A stretch of DNA of 64,000 bases from Massilia sp. CFBP 13721 (GCF_014842025.1 NZ_JACYUY010000005.1:124001-188000), one strand, 5' to 3'. Shown: positions 1 through 8,681, numbered from the stretch's first letter. The notes: generated from the letters alone by a model not told the origin. A program made the numbers and translations.

Positions 1-87
1 GCGGCGGCCATCTTCGCGGCGGCTGGCGCAGCGATTTATTATGGCGTGCGTTTCATTTACTCGCGGGCGCTGGTGCTGCGCCGCTAA
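1..87 (+). CDS. C-terminal end of a membrane protein (partial)
   Basis: The open frame enters from the left edge and stops with TAA at 85-87, leaving 28 residues. They read as one hydrophobic alanine-rich membrane helix (AAAIFAAAGAAIYYGVRFIY) followed by a short basic tail ending LVLRR, as expected for the last helix of an inner-membrane protein with a cytoplasmic C-terminus. Nothing identifies the family. The gene is on the plus strand and faces the minus-strand piuC gene, with repeat elements filling the gap. Confidence 0.55.
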   Translation, partial: AAAIFAAAGAAIYYGVRFIYSRALVLRR

Positions 88-126
88 ACGCCCTCATCGA
101 ATACCTCGCGCGGCGGATGGCGTTGC

Positions 127-164
127 GCGTATCACCGCGTGGACGGCGGAGCCGTCCACCCTAC
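127..164. repeat. half copy of the GTAGGG/GCCCAC palindromic repeat family
   Basis: A single arm related to the dispersed repeat family: the flank CGTATCACCGCGTGGACGG, then a hairpin (GTGGACGGC, loop GGA, GCCGTCCAC) and the typical CCCTAC end. The 20-base flank at 127-146 recurs exactly at 46839-46858 in the copy upstream of asd, so this is a solo arm of that subtype. Confidence 0.6.
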
Positions 165-179
165 CCTCTCGGTCGACCT

Positions 180-295
180 GTAGGGTGGGCGCCCCGTGCC
201 CACGCGTGAAGTCTGCATCGTGTTGGCTGGGTCTTTCTTAAAACGAAGCCAATACGGTGCGACGTTTACGCGTGGGCACGGGGCGCCCACCCTAC
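180..295. repeat. nested inverted repeat, copy 1 (perfect 28-bp arms)
   Basis: The left arm at 180-207 and right arm at 268-295 are exact reverse complements over 28 bases, with a 60-base spacer. Each arm is also a small hairpin (GTGGGC / GCCCAC around the loop GCCCCGT). The element sits between the left-edge partial gene and the end of piuC, which converge, so it may also end transcription, although there is no T-run. It belongs to a family with further copies at 5122, 24001, 39537, 40485, 46756 and 57295. Confidence 0.85.
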
Positions 296-337
296 TTTCC
301 TTCGCTCCAATTTAACGATACGTCCAACCGGTGTGCA

Positions 338-1018
338 TCACACCTCCGCCCACATCCGCAGCAGGTTGTGATAATGCCCCGTCAGCCCGACCGTCGCCTC
401 CGATTCGCCATGCGCCGTGCGCAGCGCCTGGATATGGGTGTCGAGCTCGAACAGCATGGCGCGTTTGGCGTCGTCGCGCACCATGCTCTGGGTCCAGAGA
501 AAGGAGGCGATGCGTTCGCCGCCCGTGACCGGCAGCACTTGATGCACGCTGCCCGACGGATAGACGATGGCGTCGCCCGCCGGCAGTTTCACCTCATGGG
601 TGCCATAGGCATCGACCACCACCAGTTCGCCGCCTTCGTATTCGTCCGGTTCGCTCAGGAAAACCGTGGTCGAGACGTCGGCGCGGATCGCCGGCAGCCC
701 AGGGCGCTGGGCGCGGATGGCGCCGTCGACGTGCAGGCCGTAGTGTTCGCCGCCGCCATAGCTGTTGAAGTAGGGCGCCAGGATGCGCAGCGGCAGCACG
801 CTGGAAAAGAACAGCGGGTGCGCCATCAGGGCGGCGCTGACGATCTGGCCGAGCTCGACGGCGAGCGGCGACCCTTCCGCCAGCTGGCGGTTGCGCTTGA
901 CTTGCGCGCCCTGGGGGCCGACGCTGGCGCGGCCGTCGATCCAGTCGGTCGCCGCCAGACGCGCGCGCATCTGTGCGACTTGTTCGGGGCTGAGTACGCC
1001 GGGGATGTGCAGCATCAT
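338..1018 (-). CDS. piuC: Fe2+/2-oxoglutarate-dependent PKHD-type hydroxylase PiuC
   Basis: A 226-residue member of the PiuC/YbiX family of non-haem iron dioxygenases, tied to siderophore-receptor genes. The iron ligands are visible as H96-x-D98 (LHVDGA) and H159 (SVHQV), with the 2-oxoglutarate-binding R169. The family start MM-HIPGVLS is present. I start at the first ATG (1018), which has AAAAGG about nine bases upstream, rather than at the upstream in-frame TTG. The gene lies just downstream of a TonB-dependent receptor on the same strand, matching the fiu-ybiX pairing of Escherichia coli, so it is probably iron-repressed with it. A hairpin separates the two genes and may reduce read-through. 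The natural substrate is not settled. Confidence 0.9.
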   Translation of the reverse strand: MMLHIPGVLSPEQVAQMRARLAATDWIDGRASVGPQGAQVKRNRQLAEGSPLAVELGQIVSAALMAHPLFFSSVLPLRILAPYFNSYGGGEHYGLHVDGAIRAQRPGLPAIRADVSTTVFLSEPDEYEGGELVVVDAYGTHEVKLPAGDAIVYPSGSVHQVLPVTGGERIASFLWTQSMVRDDAKRAMLFELDTHIQALRTAHGESEATVGLTGHYHNLLRMWAEV

Positions 1019-1040
1019 GGCATCAAGCCTTTTCAATAAA

Positions 1041-1077
1041 GCACGGCCCTCCCCGCTTCAAGCAAGGAGGGCCGTGC
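1041..1077 (-). terminator. hairpin between the TonB receptor and piuC
   Basis: A perfect 12-bp stem (GCACGGCCCTCC at 1041-1052, GGAGGGCCGTGC at 1066-1077) with a 13-base loop. On the minus strand it is followed by TTTATTG. It begins 18 bases after the receptor stop codon and ends just before the piuC start, so it is either a leaky terminator or an mRNA-stabilising intercistronic stem that sets the receptor:PiuC ratio. Confidence 0.65.
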
Positions 1078-1094
1078 GAAACATATCTGCGTGT

Positions 1095-3434
1095 TTAGAA
1101 CTTCAGGTTGGCAGTCAGGCTCGCCGAGCGGCCGGCGCCCACACCCGCATAATGCGGCGACGAGACGCGGTCGAAGTACAGCTTGTCGCCCAGGTTCTGG
1201 ACGTTCAGCTGGAACGAGACGTTCTTGTTCAGGTTATAGCTGGCCATCGCATCGAAACGGGTATAGCTCGGCGCGTACTTGGTATTGTTGACGTTGGCGT
1301 AGACCTTGTCGACATAGTTCATGCCGATGCCGGCGCTGAATTCCTTGTTGAACGCGTACGAAGTCCAGAGCGAGGCGCTGTGCTTCGGCGTGGTCGGGAA
1401 CACGTTGCCGTTGAACGGCGACGCTTCGTAGCGCGGCGCACCCGCGGTGCCGACGTTGACGAAGCCGTTGTCAGCCACGATCGCGTCGAGCCAGGTATAG
1501 CCGCCGAACACTTGCCAGGCATTGGTCAGCTTGCCCGAGAAGCCCAGTTCCAGGCCTTTCAGTTCGCGGCGGCCGACGTTTTGCGTGGTGCCGTCCGGCG
1601 CGGTGACGCGGGCATTGTTCATCTCGCTCTTGAACAGGGCGGCATTGAGCGACAGGCGGCTGCTCAGAACTTCCCACTTGGTGCCGAGTTCAAAGTTTTT
1701 GCTTTCCTGCGGCTGCAAATTTTGCACGGCCACCGTCAGCGCGTCGAAGCCGTCGCCGGCATCGTTGCCCGGCGGCGTGGCCGAGGTGGCATACGAGACG
1801 TAGACGCTGCCGTTGGCGCTCGGCTTGTAGACCAGGCCAGCCTGGTAGGTGGTGAAACTGGTGTCGACGCGGGCGTTGGTGGCGGCCGTGGCGCCGTTCG
1901 CCGCCGTGTGGAGTTGGGTCTTGAACTCGTCCCAGCGCACGCCCAGGTTCAGCATCCACTGCGGATTGAATTCGATGGTGTCGAAGCCGTAGACGGCGCG
2001 GGTGTTGGTCTTGACGTCGGTGCGCGCCGGCGACACGCTGCGGGTGTAGACCCACGGGTCGTACGGATTCGGGTTGACGGCCGTGGTGCAGTTGTACAGC
2101 GTGGTTGCACCCGAGGTCGGGCAGGTGAAGGTGCCGGTCAGCGGGTTGTTGGTGCCGGGCGCGAACAGGTACGAGGAACGCTCGGTCTGCTCGCGGCTGA
2201 TCTCGACGCCGACGTTGTAGCTGTGCTTGACGGCGCCCGTGCCCAGCTTGCCGGTGAGGCTGGTAGCGTTGGCCATCGTCTCGGTATCGGTGACGCGGGT
2301 GTTGGCGCGGCGCCAGACGGTGCCGAACAGGACCGCATTGCCCTTCGAATCGTCGGGCTGGGTCCAGACGAAGTCGTTCTTCGACTTGCCGTAGCGAGTG
2401 ACGTTACGCAGCACCAGGTTGTTGCCGAAGTCGTGGCGCAGGTCGATCGTGCCGATGTCGGTTTCGGTGTCGCGGAAGTCGCGGTTCACCAGGCCATAGA
2501 AGGTGTCGCGCGGAACGTCGATCGGGGTGCCGTTGCCGTTGCGCGGGACGTTGACGCCGCTGGCGAACGGATTGTTGAACGGGATGCCGGTGTCCGGGAT
2601 CTCGCTCGACTCCATGTGGTAGTAGCTGAGGATGGCTTTCGTCGGGCCGGTCATGCCGAAGGTGATCGTCGGCGCGATGCCCCAGCGGTCGCCACCGACG
2701 ACGTCGCGGCCGGCCACGTCCGCCTCGTGTGCCATCACGTTCAGGCGGAAGGCGGCATTGTTGCCCAGCGTGCGGTTGATGTCGCCGGTGACGCGGCGGT
2801 ACTTGTCGGTGCCGAGGCCAATGCTGGCGTTGTTGAAATTCTCCAGCTGGGCCGATTTGCTCACCAGGTTGATGCCGCCGCCCGCCGACGAACGGCCGCC
2901 GTAGGCCGAGTTCGGCCCCTTGACCACTTCGACCTGCTCGAGGTTGAAGATTTCGCGCGATTGCGAACCCGAGTCGCGGATGCCGTCGACATAGGTGTCG
3001 GTCTGGGCGTTGTAGCCGCGGATGAAGACGTTGTCGCCGACCGGGTTGCCGCCCTCGCCCGCGCCGATGGTGATGCCGGGTACGGTGCGTAGGGCGTCGG
3101 TCAGGGTCACGGCCGCCGTTTGCGAGAGCACTTCCTGGGGGATGACGGTGACGGCTTTCGGCGTGTCCAGCAGGGGCGCGGTGAACTTGTCCGAGCTCGA
3201 CACCACCGGCGCCTGCACGTCGCGGCGGGCGGTGCCGGTGACTTCCACTTTCGCGACCGGCTGCTGCTGGTCGACCTCCGCATTGCCGCCGTCGGCCAGC
3301 GCCAGCGGCGCGGCCAGCGTGGCCAGCACCGCGAGCGCGGAACCAGTCAATACCGGCGCGGCGGCGCGCGCGTGCTTGCGGCTGCGGATGAAGGAGGTGC
3401 TCTGGACTGCCGGGCGGATCGTGGTCATGGTCAT
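1095..3434 (-). CDS. TonB-dependent siderophore receptor (Fiu-like)
   Basis: A 779-residue outer-membrane receptor. The N-terminus has basic residues, then a signal peptide with hydrophobic core VLTGSALAVLATLAAPLALA. A plug domain follows (AVTVIPQEVLSQTAA, VFIRGYNAQTDTYVDGIRD, EVVKGPNSAYGGRSSAGG), then a 22-strand-type barrel ending in the C-terminal aromatic residue of LTANLKF, as BamA substrates do. The SSAGGGINLVSK segment and the adjacent PiuC dioxygenase place it with catecholate receptors such as Fiu, though the ligand cannot be read from sequence. Upstream lies a Fur-box-like palindrome at 3495-3515, so iron repression is likely. The start has two tandem in-frame ATGs (3434, 3428) and a weak ribosome site; I keep the first. 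Confidence 0.9.
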   Translation of the reverse strand: MTMTTIRPAVQSTSFIRSRKHARAAAPVLTGSALAVLATLAAPLALADGGNAEVDQQQPVAKVEVTGTARRDVQAPVVSSSDKFTAPLLDTPKAVTVIPQEVLSQTAAVTLTDALRTVPGITIGAGEGGNPVGDNVFIRGYNAQTDTYVDGIRDSGSQSREIFNLEQVEVVKGPNSAYGGRSSAGGGINLVSKSAQLENFNNASIGLGTDKYRRVTGDINRTLGNNAAFRLNVMAHEADVAGRDVVGGDRWGIAPTITFGMTGPTKAILSYYHMESSEIPDTGIPFNNPFASGVNVPRNGNGTPIDVPRDTFYGLVNRDFRDTETDIGTIDLRHDFGNNLVLRNVTRYGKSKNDFVWTQPDDSKGNAVLFGTVWRRANTRVTDTETMANATSLTGKLGTGAVKHSYNVGVEISREQTERSSYLFAPGTNNPLTGTFTCPTSGATTLYNCTTAVNPNPYDPWVYTRSVSPARTDVKTNTRAVYGFDTIEFNPQWMLNLGVRWDEFKTQLHTAANGATAATNARVDTSFTTYQAGLVYKPSANGSVYVSYATSATPPGNDAGDGFDALTVAVQNLQPQESKNFELGTKWEVLSSRLSLNAALFKSEMNNARVTAPDGTTQNVGRRELKGLELGFSGKLTNAWQVFGGYTWLDAIVADNGFVNVGTAGAPRYEASPFNGNVFPTTPKHSASLWTSYAFNKEFSAGIGMNYVDKVYANVNNTKYAPSYTRFDAMASYNLNKNVSFQLNVQNLGDKLYFDRVSSPHYAGVGAGRSASLTANLKF

Positions 3435-3494
3435 CGGTAAGAGGGTTTGCCAGTCCGGTCACGCCTGTCGTTACCCAAGGCGAAACCGTAGAAT

Positions 3495-3515
3495 TAATGA
3501 GAACGATTCGTATTA
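3495..3515. promoter_or_regulatory. putative Fur box of the receptor-piuC unit
   Basis: The palindrome TAATGAGAA-CGA-TTCGTATTA pairs 7 of 9 positions per arm and resembles the Fur consensus (GATAATGATAATCATTATC type). It is 61 bases upstream of the receptor ATG in an AT-rich patch. The remaining bases up to 3749, before the DUF2863 gene, hold nothing else that I recognise. Confidence 0.65.
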
Positions 3516-3749
3516 TGATTTTTATTGATTGATCTGGCAAGTATCGATGGGCTCAATCGCCCACGGCATGCGCTGCGGCAGCTTGAATGTCCGCTTGGCA
3601 CCACAATGTAAGGGGAGTGTCCCTGGCCGTTGTGTTCATGGCATGTGGCCGAATCAACTACAATACCGGGGATAAGGGTTTATCATGACCTCTTGGCACT
3701 TCGATCCTGCCCTTCGATCCTCACCTATTTACAAGAGACTCTCCAGCGT

Positions 3750-5009
3750 ATGCGTCGTCCTTCCAAAGATTCATCCAACAAACTTTCCGCAGAAAGCCAG
3801 CGTCTCTCGAGCATTTCCCAGGCCATCGTGCAGTCCGCCAGCCGCGTCGAAGAACGCACCTGGGAACGCCAGCTCGATGCGCAGCTGCAGAAACTGCTCA
3901 AGACCAACCACCAGGAAAGCATCGACGCCGCACTCAACGCCCTGTTCAAGGACGACCTGGCTGCCTACGACGTGCTGATGGATGGCGTCGAAGCCGTGAG
4001 CGAATCGTCGACGATGGTCGAGCAGGCCAACGACGGCGCCGAAGTCACCTGGCAAGCCCTGCTGGTAGCAGCGCCGATCCTGGCCTGGACGCGCTTTTCG
4101 ATCGGCTCGGGCACGATCCCGGCGGAACTGCTGACCACCCTGTCGGCCCACTTCTCGGCGCACTTGCTGGCCGAAGGCACGCAGATGGCGATGGCGCCGA
4201 CCCTGTACGCGATCGACCAGTTGCCGCGCACCCATGCCGAAACCTATGGCCTGACCCACAAGCTGGCGCAGGCCGCGCACAAGGGTACGAGCGTCAAGCC
4301 GGCCGTGCGCACGCCGGAAACGGCCCCCTTCCTGGCCGACACGCGCTACCTGCTGGTGGCGCTGGTCGCGCCGGTCGGTGCGCCGCTGTTCCGCTGGCAG
4401 GAGCCGCAGCACCAGATCGATTTCGAAAAGGAACGCACGAACGCCCTCGAAGCCTGGCGCGAGCAGGCTACCGCCAACGTGGCGCGCCTGCTGCCGGGCT
4501 GCGGCGTCGAACTGCTGCTGCCGGAAGCATATTACGTGGCCTGCCGCGAAGCCGACAAGGCGATCCGCCCGGTCTCGATCCGCGCCGCCGTGCACTATCT
4601 GACCAATACGCTGGACGTCGAGGCATCGGACTTGCGCGCCGTGGTCGCCGGCTTCGGCGAAGAAGCGGCCGACGGCCAGATCGACGAATACCGCGTCGGC
4701 TTCACCCTGCGCCAGAGCGCGGAAGTCGTGTACGGCATCGTCTGGCCGCTGTACGGCCAGGAAGACGAGGAAGGCACGCCGATGGAAGGCCCCGCAGGCG
4801 GCCTGCTGCCGGCGCCGCTGAGCCCGATCGACGAGATCACGGCGCACCTGAACGAAGCGGGCGTCACCCACATCAAACGCATCAATGAACTGTATGTCGC
4901 CGAGTATTGCGACGATTGCGGCTCGCCGCTGTTTGCCGACCCGACCGGTGAACTGGTGCATGCAGAGATGCCGGAAGATACGCCGGCGGGTAGCGAGCAT
5001 TTCCACTGA
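3750..5009 (+). CDS. DUF2863 family protein
   Basis: A 419-residue soluble protein without signal peptide or membrane segment that I recognise as a DUF2863 protein, a family largely confined to Burkholderiales. The N-terminal 60 residues are basic and serine-rich, the middle is alpha-helical, and the C-terminus carries a possible metal-binding pair CDDCG followed by an acidic tail ending in histidines (SEHFH). No enzymatic motif is visible. The open frame extends upstream to 3630, but the sequence becomes family-like only from MRRPSKDSSNK, so I start at 3750. The ribosome site is poor, so this start is uncertain. The gene is monocistronic and ends in a strong terminator. Confidence 0.75.
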   Translation: MRRPSKDSSNKLSAESQRLSSISQAIVQSASRVEERTWERQLDAQLQKLLKTNHQESIDAALNALFKDDLAAYDVLMDGVEAVSESSTMVEQANDGAEVTWQALLVAAPILAWTRFSIGSGTIPAELLTTLSAHFSAHLLAEGTQMAMAPTLYAIDQLPRTHAETYGLTHKLAQAAHKGTSVKPAVRTPETAPFLADTRYLLVALVAPVGAPLFRWQEPQHQIDFEKERTNALEAWREQATANVARLLPGCGVELLLPEAYYVACREADKAIRPVSIRAAVHYLTNTLDVEASDLRAVVAGFGEEAADGQIDEYRVGFTLRQSAEVVYGIVWPLYGQEDEEGTPMEGPAGGLLPAPLSPIDEITAHLNEAGVTHIKRINELYVAEYCDDCGSPLFADPTGELVHAEMPEDTPAGSEHFH

Positions 5010-5029
5010 TCGGTTTGGCTTTATTCATG

Positions 5030-5058
5030 AAAAACGGCGCTGAATAAGCGCCGTTTTT
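5030..5058 (+). terminator. Rho-independent terminator of the DUF2863 gene
   Basis: AAAAACGGCGC (5030-5040), loop TGAATAA, GCGCCGTTTTT (5048-5058): a perfect 11-bp stem including an A/T tract, directly after the stop codon. Confidence 0.9.
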
Positions 5059-5121
5059 TATGAAAGATCTTACTGAGTCAACGAAATGGATGTTGGCTTC
5101 GATGGCGGCGCAACCGTTTCT

Positions 5122-5219
5122 GTAGGGTGGGCGCCCCGTGCCCACGCGGTTACGATCATGTGCTTGCACCCCAAACGATCAGACGCCCGTGACGCGTGGG
5201 CACAGGGCGCCTACCCTAC
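5122..5219. repeat. nested inverted repeat, copy 2
   Basis: Arms at 5122-5148 and 5193-5219 match as reverse complements at 25 of 27 positions, with a 44-base spacer. The element occupies the gap between two convergent genes, the DUF2863 gene and the serine hydrolase gene, and its right end lies 18 bases from the hydrolase stop codon. It belongs to the GTAGGG/GCCCAC family described at 180-295. Confidence 0.85.
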
Positions 5220-5237
5220 AACGGCCAAACGATACGT

Positions 5238-6401
5238 TCAGCGAATCGCCCCGATCACCCGCTTGCCGAATTCGGCCACATTGCCGCCATGCCAGCGCCA
5301 GACGAGCACCAGGTCGTGCTCCGGCGACACCAGGATCGTATTGCTGCCCGCCCCCAGCGCGGCAAAGGCCGTGTCCGGCATGCCCGGCAGGTTCTTGCCC
5401 TTGGTATTGAGCCACCACAGATAACCGTAATCCGGCCCATGCGCACTCGGGGTCAAGGCTTGCTTGACATAATTGCCTGGAATAACCTGGCGGCCATTCC
5501 AGGCGCCGCCGCGCAGCCACAGGTAGCCGAAGCGCGCCATGTCCCAGGAATTGATCCACATGCCGCCGCCCCAGCGCGTGCCGCCGCTGACCGACGGCAC
5601 TTGCTTGCCGTTCAGCTCGACATAGCTGTTGTTGTACGGGACCCATTTCCAGGTGTTCGAGGCGCCGATGACATCCATCACCTCTTCCTGGAACACTTGC
5701 GGCACCGGTTTGTCGAACACGCGCAGCAGCGACAGCGCCAAGCGGTTGATGCGCACGTCGTTGTATTCGTAGAAGCTGCCCGGCGCGCCCAGCGTGCGCG
5801 GCTTGCGTTCGCCGGCGCCGAATTGCTCCTTGCCGATGAAGTCGGCATTCTTGCCCCACAGGCTGCCTTCCCATTCGGTTTCCTGCTGCAGGTGGTGCTT
5901 CCACGTTACCTGCGCATTGCGCGGCGAAGCATAGCCGCCGTCGTTGACGCGCTTGCCGACCGGTTCGTCGAGCTTGCCGATGCGCCCGTCCCTCTGGGCC
6001 ACGCCGGCCACGGTCGAGAGCATGCTTTTCGCCACCGAATAAGTCGGGTCGACAAAGGCGGTGTCGCCGAATTCGGCCACGACATAGCCTTTGTAGATGA
6101 CCAGGCCGTTGGTGCGCGCGCGGCGCGTCGGCATGGAACCGAGGCGGCTGCCGAAGGTCGCTTCCTGATCGGAGAAATCGACGGCGCGTGCGGTTTCATT
6201 GTTCTGCGCATACTGGATGGCGGCAGCCAGTGCCGCCGCGTCCATGCCGAGTTCGGCGGGTGCCTTGCGCGCCCAATCGCCGGCTGGCGGGAAATAAGCA
6301 GACTGCGAAGGAGCCGCCGGTGCAGCGCTGACGCCAGCGCCGGCAAACAGCGCAAACGCGCCAAAGACGAGCGCGCTACGGCGGGACATGCTGATGCTCA
6401 T
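5238..6401 (-). CDS. exported serine hydrolase, beta-lactamase class C / esterase EstB type
   Basis: A 387-residue protein with a signal peptide (basic SRRSA, hydrophobic LVFGAFALFAGAGVSA, cut near AAPAA), predicted periplasmic. The catalytic S122-x-x-K125 (YSVAKS) is present in the beta-lactamase/penicillin-binding fold. A YND-type motif near residue 213 and a WHGGN segment near the C-terminus stand in for the YxN and KTG boxes. The family includes penicillin-binding proteins, esterases and amide hydrolases, so resistance should not be inferred. The start ATG overlaps the CYTH stop codon (ATGA), which implies translational coupling in a carboxypeptidase-CYTH-hydrolase unit. Confidence 0.8.
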   Translation of the reverse strand: MSISMSRRSALVFGAFALFAGAGVSAAPAAPSQSAYFPPAGDWARKAPAELGMDAAALAAAIQYAQNNETARAVDFSDQEATFGSRLGSMPTRRARTNGLVIYKGYVVAEFGDTAFVDPTYSVAKSMLSTVAGVAQRDGRIGKLDEPVGKRVNDGGYASPRNAQVTWKHHLQQETEWEGSLWGKNADFIGKEQFGAGERKPRTLGAPGSFYEYNDVRINRLALSLLRVFDKPVPQVFQEEVMDVIGASNTWKWVPYNNSYVELNGKQVPSVSGGTRWGGGMWINSWDMARFGYLWLRGGAWNGRQVIPGNYVKQALTPSAHGPDYGYLWWLNTKGKNLPGMPDTAFAALGAGSNTILVSPEHDLVLVWRWHGGNVAEFGKRVIGAIR

Positions 6402-6874
6402 GCGCTGTCTTTCCACGAAGAGTACGGATTGCGGATCAGGTTGGAATTGAAATAGCGGGCGTCGTGCGTGACTTCGGCCCCCACCCAGTCGGGCTTGTCG
6501 AAGGCTTCGTCCTCGCTGGCCAGCTCGATTTCGGCCACGACCAGCCCGGCATTCGCGCCCAGGAACTCGTCGACTTCCCAGGTATGCGCGCCGACGGCAA
6601 TGCGGCGGCGGTATTTCTCGACCAGCGGCGGCTGGCACAGCGTATCGAGCAGTTCGGCCGCCTCGTTCACGGGAATCGGATACTCCCACTCGCCGCGCGT
6701 GGCGCCCTGGCTCCTGCCCTTGATGGTGAGAAACGCCGCGTCACCCTGGATGCGCACGCGCACCACGCGCGCCGGGTCGGCGCTCAGGTAGCCCTGGCGC
6801 AGCAGGACCGGCTGGCCCTGCGTGCGCCAGCCCTCGCCTTGCAGCAGGAACTTGCGCTCAATCTCAACGCCCAT
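6398..6874 (-). CDS. CYTH domain protein, probable inorganic triphosphatase
   Basis: A 158-residue single-domain CYTH protein. The signature ExExK is at residues 4-8 (EIERK), and the expected strands of alternating basic and acidic residues follow (RVRIQGDAAFLTIKG, VEKYRRRI, EVDEFLG, VVAEIEL) to line a triphosphate tunnel. Proteins of this size in bacteria hydrolyse inorganic triphosphate or similar substrates with Mg2+ or Mn2+. Adenylate cyclase activity is possible in the family but not indicated. It starts 12 bases after the carboxypeptidase stop and overlaps the serine hydrolase by four bases, so the three genes look co-transcribed. Confidence 0.88.
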   Translation of the reverse strand: MGVEIERKFLLQGEGWRTQGQPVLLRQGYLSADPARVVRVRIQGDAAFLTIKGRSQGATRGEWEYPIPVNEAAELLDTLCQPPLVEKYRRRIAVGAHTWEVDEFLGANAGLVVAEIELASEDEAFDKPDWVGAEVTHDARYFNSNLIRNPYSSWKDSA

Positions 6875-6886
6875 GCGCGACGCCCA

Positions 6887-8008
6887 TCAATCCAGCGATT
6901 GCAGAATCGGCTGCAGCAAGGCCGCGCCCAAGGCCGCGCTGCGGGCGCCGTTCCAGCCGGTATAGCTGTTGGGCAGGTTGGCGTTGTCCTTGAATGGCAT
7001 TTCCAGCGTCAGCGACAGGCATTTGAAGGTGTGGCCGATGTATTTCGAGGCCAGCGTCAGCAGTTCTTCGTTGTACTTGCTGGCCGCATAGCCGTACACG
7101 TTCTGGAAGTCGGGGCTGGCCGCCATGTACTGGTCGACGAAAGCCTTCTGGCGCGCGGCGCGTTCGGGCGTGAAATCGGCCAGCATCTCGTTGCCCGCCA
7201 CGAAGTTGTACGGCAGTGCTTCGTCGCCATGGATGTCGAAGAACATGTCGACCCCTAGCTCGTGGATCTTGTCCTTCACGCACAGCACTTCCGGGCTGCG
7301 CTCGGGCGATGGCGTCATCCACTCGCGGTTCAGGTTGGCGCCGGCGGCATTGGTGCGCAGGTTGCCGCGCACCGAGCCGTCCGGGTTCATGTTCGGCACG
7401 ATGTAGAACACGGCGCGCTGCAGCAGTTTGGTGGCGATCGGATTGGCGTCGTCGAGCAGCGCATCCATCAAGCCTTCGACATACCATTCGGCCATGGTTT
7501 CGCCCGGATGCTGGCGCGCGATGACCCAGATCTTTTTCTCGGCTGCCGGGTTGCCGATGATCACCAGGTTCATGTCGCGGCCGTCGATCGTGGTGCCGAT
7601 GTCATGCACGCGTGCGATCGGGTTTTCGGCCACTTCGCCCAGCAAGCGCAGGTGGCGCTCCCAGGTGTAGGGTTCGAAATAGGCGTAGTAGATGCTGTCG
7701 AGCTCGGGCGTGTGCTCGACGGTCATCACTTGGCCGTCGAAACTGGTCGGCACACGGAACCAGTTCTCGGTGTCGTAGCTGGCGGCAACCTGGTAATCCT
7801 CGAAACCCTTCGGATAGGTGGCCTGGCCGGCGTTCAGGAAGCGGATCGTGCTGGCCTGGCCACGTGCGCCCTGCAGGCGGAAGTGGAACCACTGGTGGAT
7901 GTCGGCGTTGTTGTCGCGGCGCAGGTTCAGGTCGATCTGTTGCGCGCTGTCCGCCTGCACCACCTCGATGGCGCCCGAATCGAAATGCTGACTGATTTTA
8001 ATGGGCAT
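6887..8008 (-). CDS. M14-type zinc carboxypeptidase, cytosolic CCP-like
   Basis: A 373-residue protein with an N-terminal beta-sandwich region (residues 1-120), as in the cytosolic carboxypeptidase (CCP/AGTPBP, M14B) group, followed by the M14 catalytic domain. Zinc ligands are visible as H167-PG-E170 (RQHPGET) and H260 (FDIHGDE); the catalytic glutamate is E336 (LTLEMPFK). NPDG (208-211) and NREW are the usual substrate-pocket motifs. There is no signal peptide, so it acts in the cytoplasm. Eukaryotic relatives trim glutamate tails; the bacterial substrate is unknown. It is the first gene of the unit with CYTH and the serine hydrolase. Confidence 0.85.
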   Translation of the reverse strand: MPIKISQHFDSGAIEVVQADSAQQIDLNLRRDNNADIHQWFHFRLQGARGQASTIRFLNAGQATYPKGFEDYQVAASYDTENWFRVPTSFDGQVMTVEHTPELDSIYYAYFEPYTWERHLRLLGEVAENPIARVHDIGTTIDGRDMNLVIIGNPAAEKKIWVIARQHPGETMAEWYVEGLMDALLDDANPIATKLLQRAVFYIVPNMNPDGSVRGNLRTNAAGANLNREWMTPSPERSPEVLCVKDKIHELGVDMFFDIHGDEALPYNFVAGNEMLADFTPERAARQKAFVDQYMAASPDFQNVYGYAASKYNEELLTLASKYIGHTFKCLSLTLEMPFKDNANLPNSYTGWNGARSAALGAALLQPILQSLD

Positions 8009-8119
8009 GGCTGATCCTTTATGGGCTGTTCGCGAAGTGGAGAATATTACCGGAATTGCCTGAGCGGTTCGTATGCAGCCCCTCGTGCAGAACAGGAGGC
8101 CGCATTGGCAAACGGAAGA

Positions 8120-8527
8120 TTATGCGTCGAGGTCGATCAGGTCGCGGCTGTAATGGCCCATGATCTGGCGCATCAGTTCAACGTTGCTGCGGTCGAGGAC
8201 GAAGACCATGTTCGGGCCGCGCTCGAGGTTGAACGCCATGCGCAGCTTGCCCGGCAGTTCGCGGCAGTTCAGCGTCAGCGCGCGCGGGTTGGCGGGATTG
8301 TCCCAGTCCTGCTGGGTGATCTGGGGCGACGGCGCCGCCGGCGGCTGCAGGGCCGGATCCTGGTTGACCGGCATGTGCTTCAACAGCCAGAACACGATCG
8401 AGGCCGGAATATGCAGGCAGACTTCGCTTGCGCCTTCCGTGGAGAACTTGGCGAGCAGCGAATTGCCGACGCGATCGCATGACATGGACATGCTCTTTAC
8501 TTGACGAATGACCGCTTCTTTCACCAC
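8120..8527 (-). CDS. conserved hypothetical protein, 135 residues
   Basis: A small soluble protein with no recognised domain. It has a beta-rich N-terminal part, a hydrophobic VCLHIPASIVFWLLKHMP segment (amphipathic, too polar-flanked to be a sure membrane helix), a proline-rich linker, and a C-terminal part ending LMRQIMGHYSRDLIDLDA. A GTG start at 8527 has GAGGGA about six bases upstream, which supports it over the internal ATGs. It stands alone between the carboxypeptidase unit and the KGG stress protein. Confidence 0.65.
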   Translation of the reverse strand: MVKEAVIRQVKSMSMSCDRVGNSLLAKFSTEGASEVCLHIPASIVFWLLKHMPVNQDPALQPPAAPSPQITQQDWDNPANPRALTLNCRELPGKLRMAFNLERGPNMVFVLDRSNVELMRQIMGHYSRDLIDLDA

Positions 8528-8681
8528 GATGTTCCCTCGAGAGTTGTTTAAAAAGGCGCAGCGATTCTACCCCAAATTAGTATGGCTCCGGAAAGAAAAC
8601 GGGGAGCAAGCGCTCCCCGTAAATAATCCGTGTTGCCGCACGCTGTGCCGGCCGCAGCCGGCCCGGTGCCCGGCAAGCCGC

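Noticed and set aside
257..1039. Plus-strand open frame of 260 codons across piuC
   Set aside because: Antisense to piuC, and it begins inside the repeat element.
783..3092. Plus-strand open frame of 769 codons across the receptor gene
   Set aside because: Antisense to a clear TonB-dependent receptor; its length comes from the high GC content at third positions, and the protein is Arg/Val/Gly-rich without a domain.
5238..6401. A beta-lactamase resistance gene
   Set aside because: SVAK is present but the YxN and KTG boxes are atypical; the family includes many esterases and the gene is in a core-like operon.
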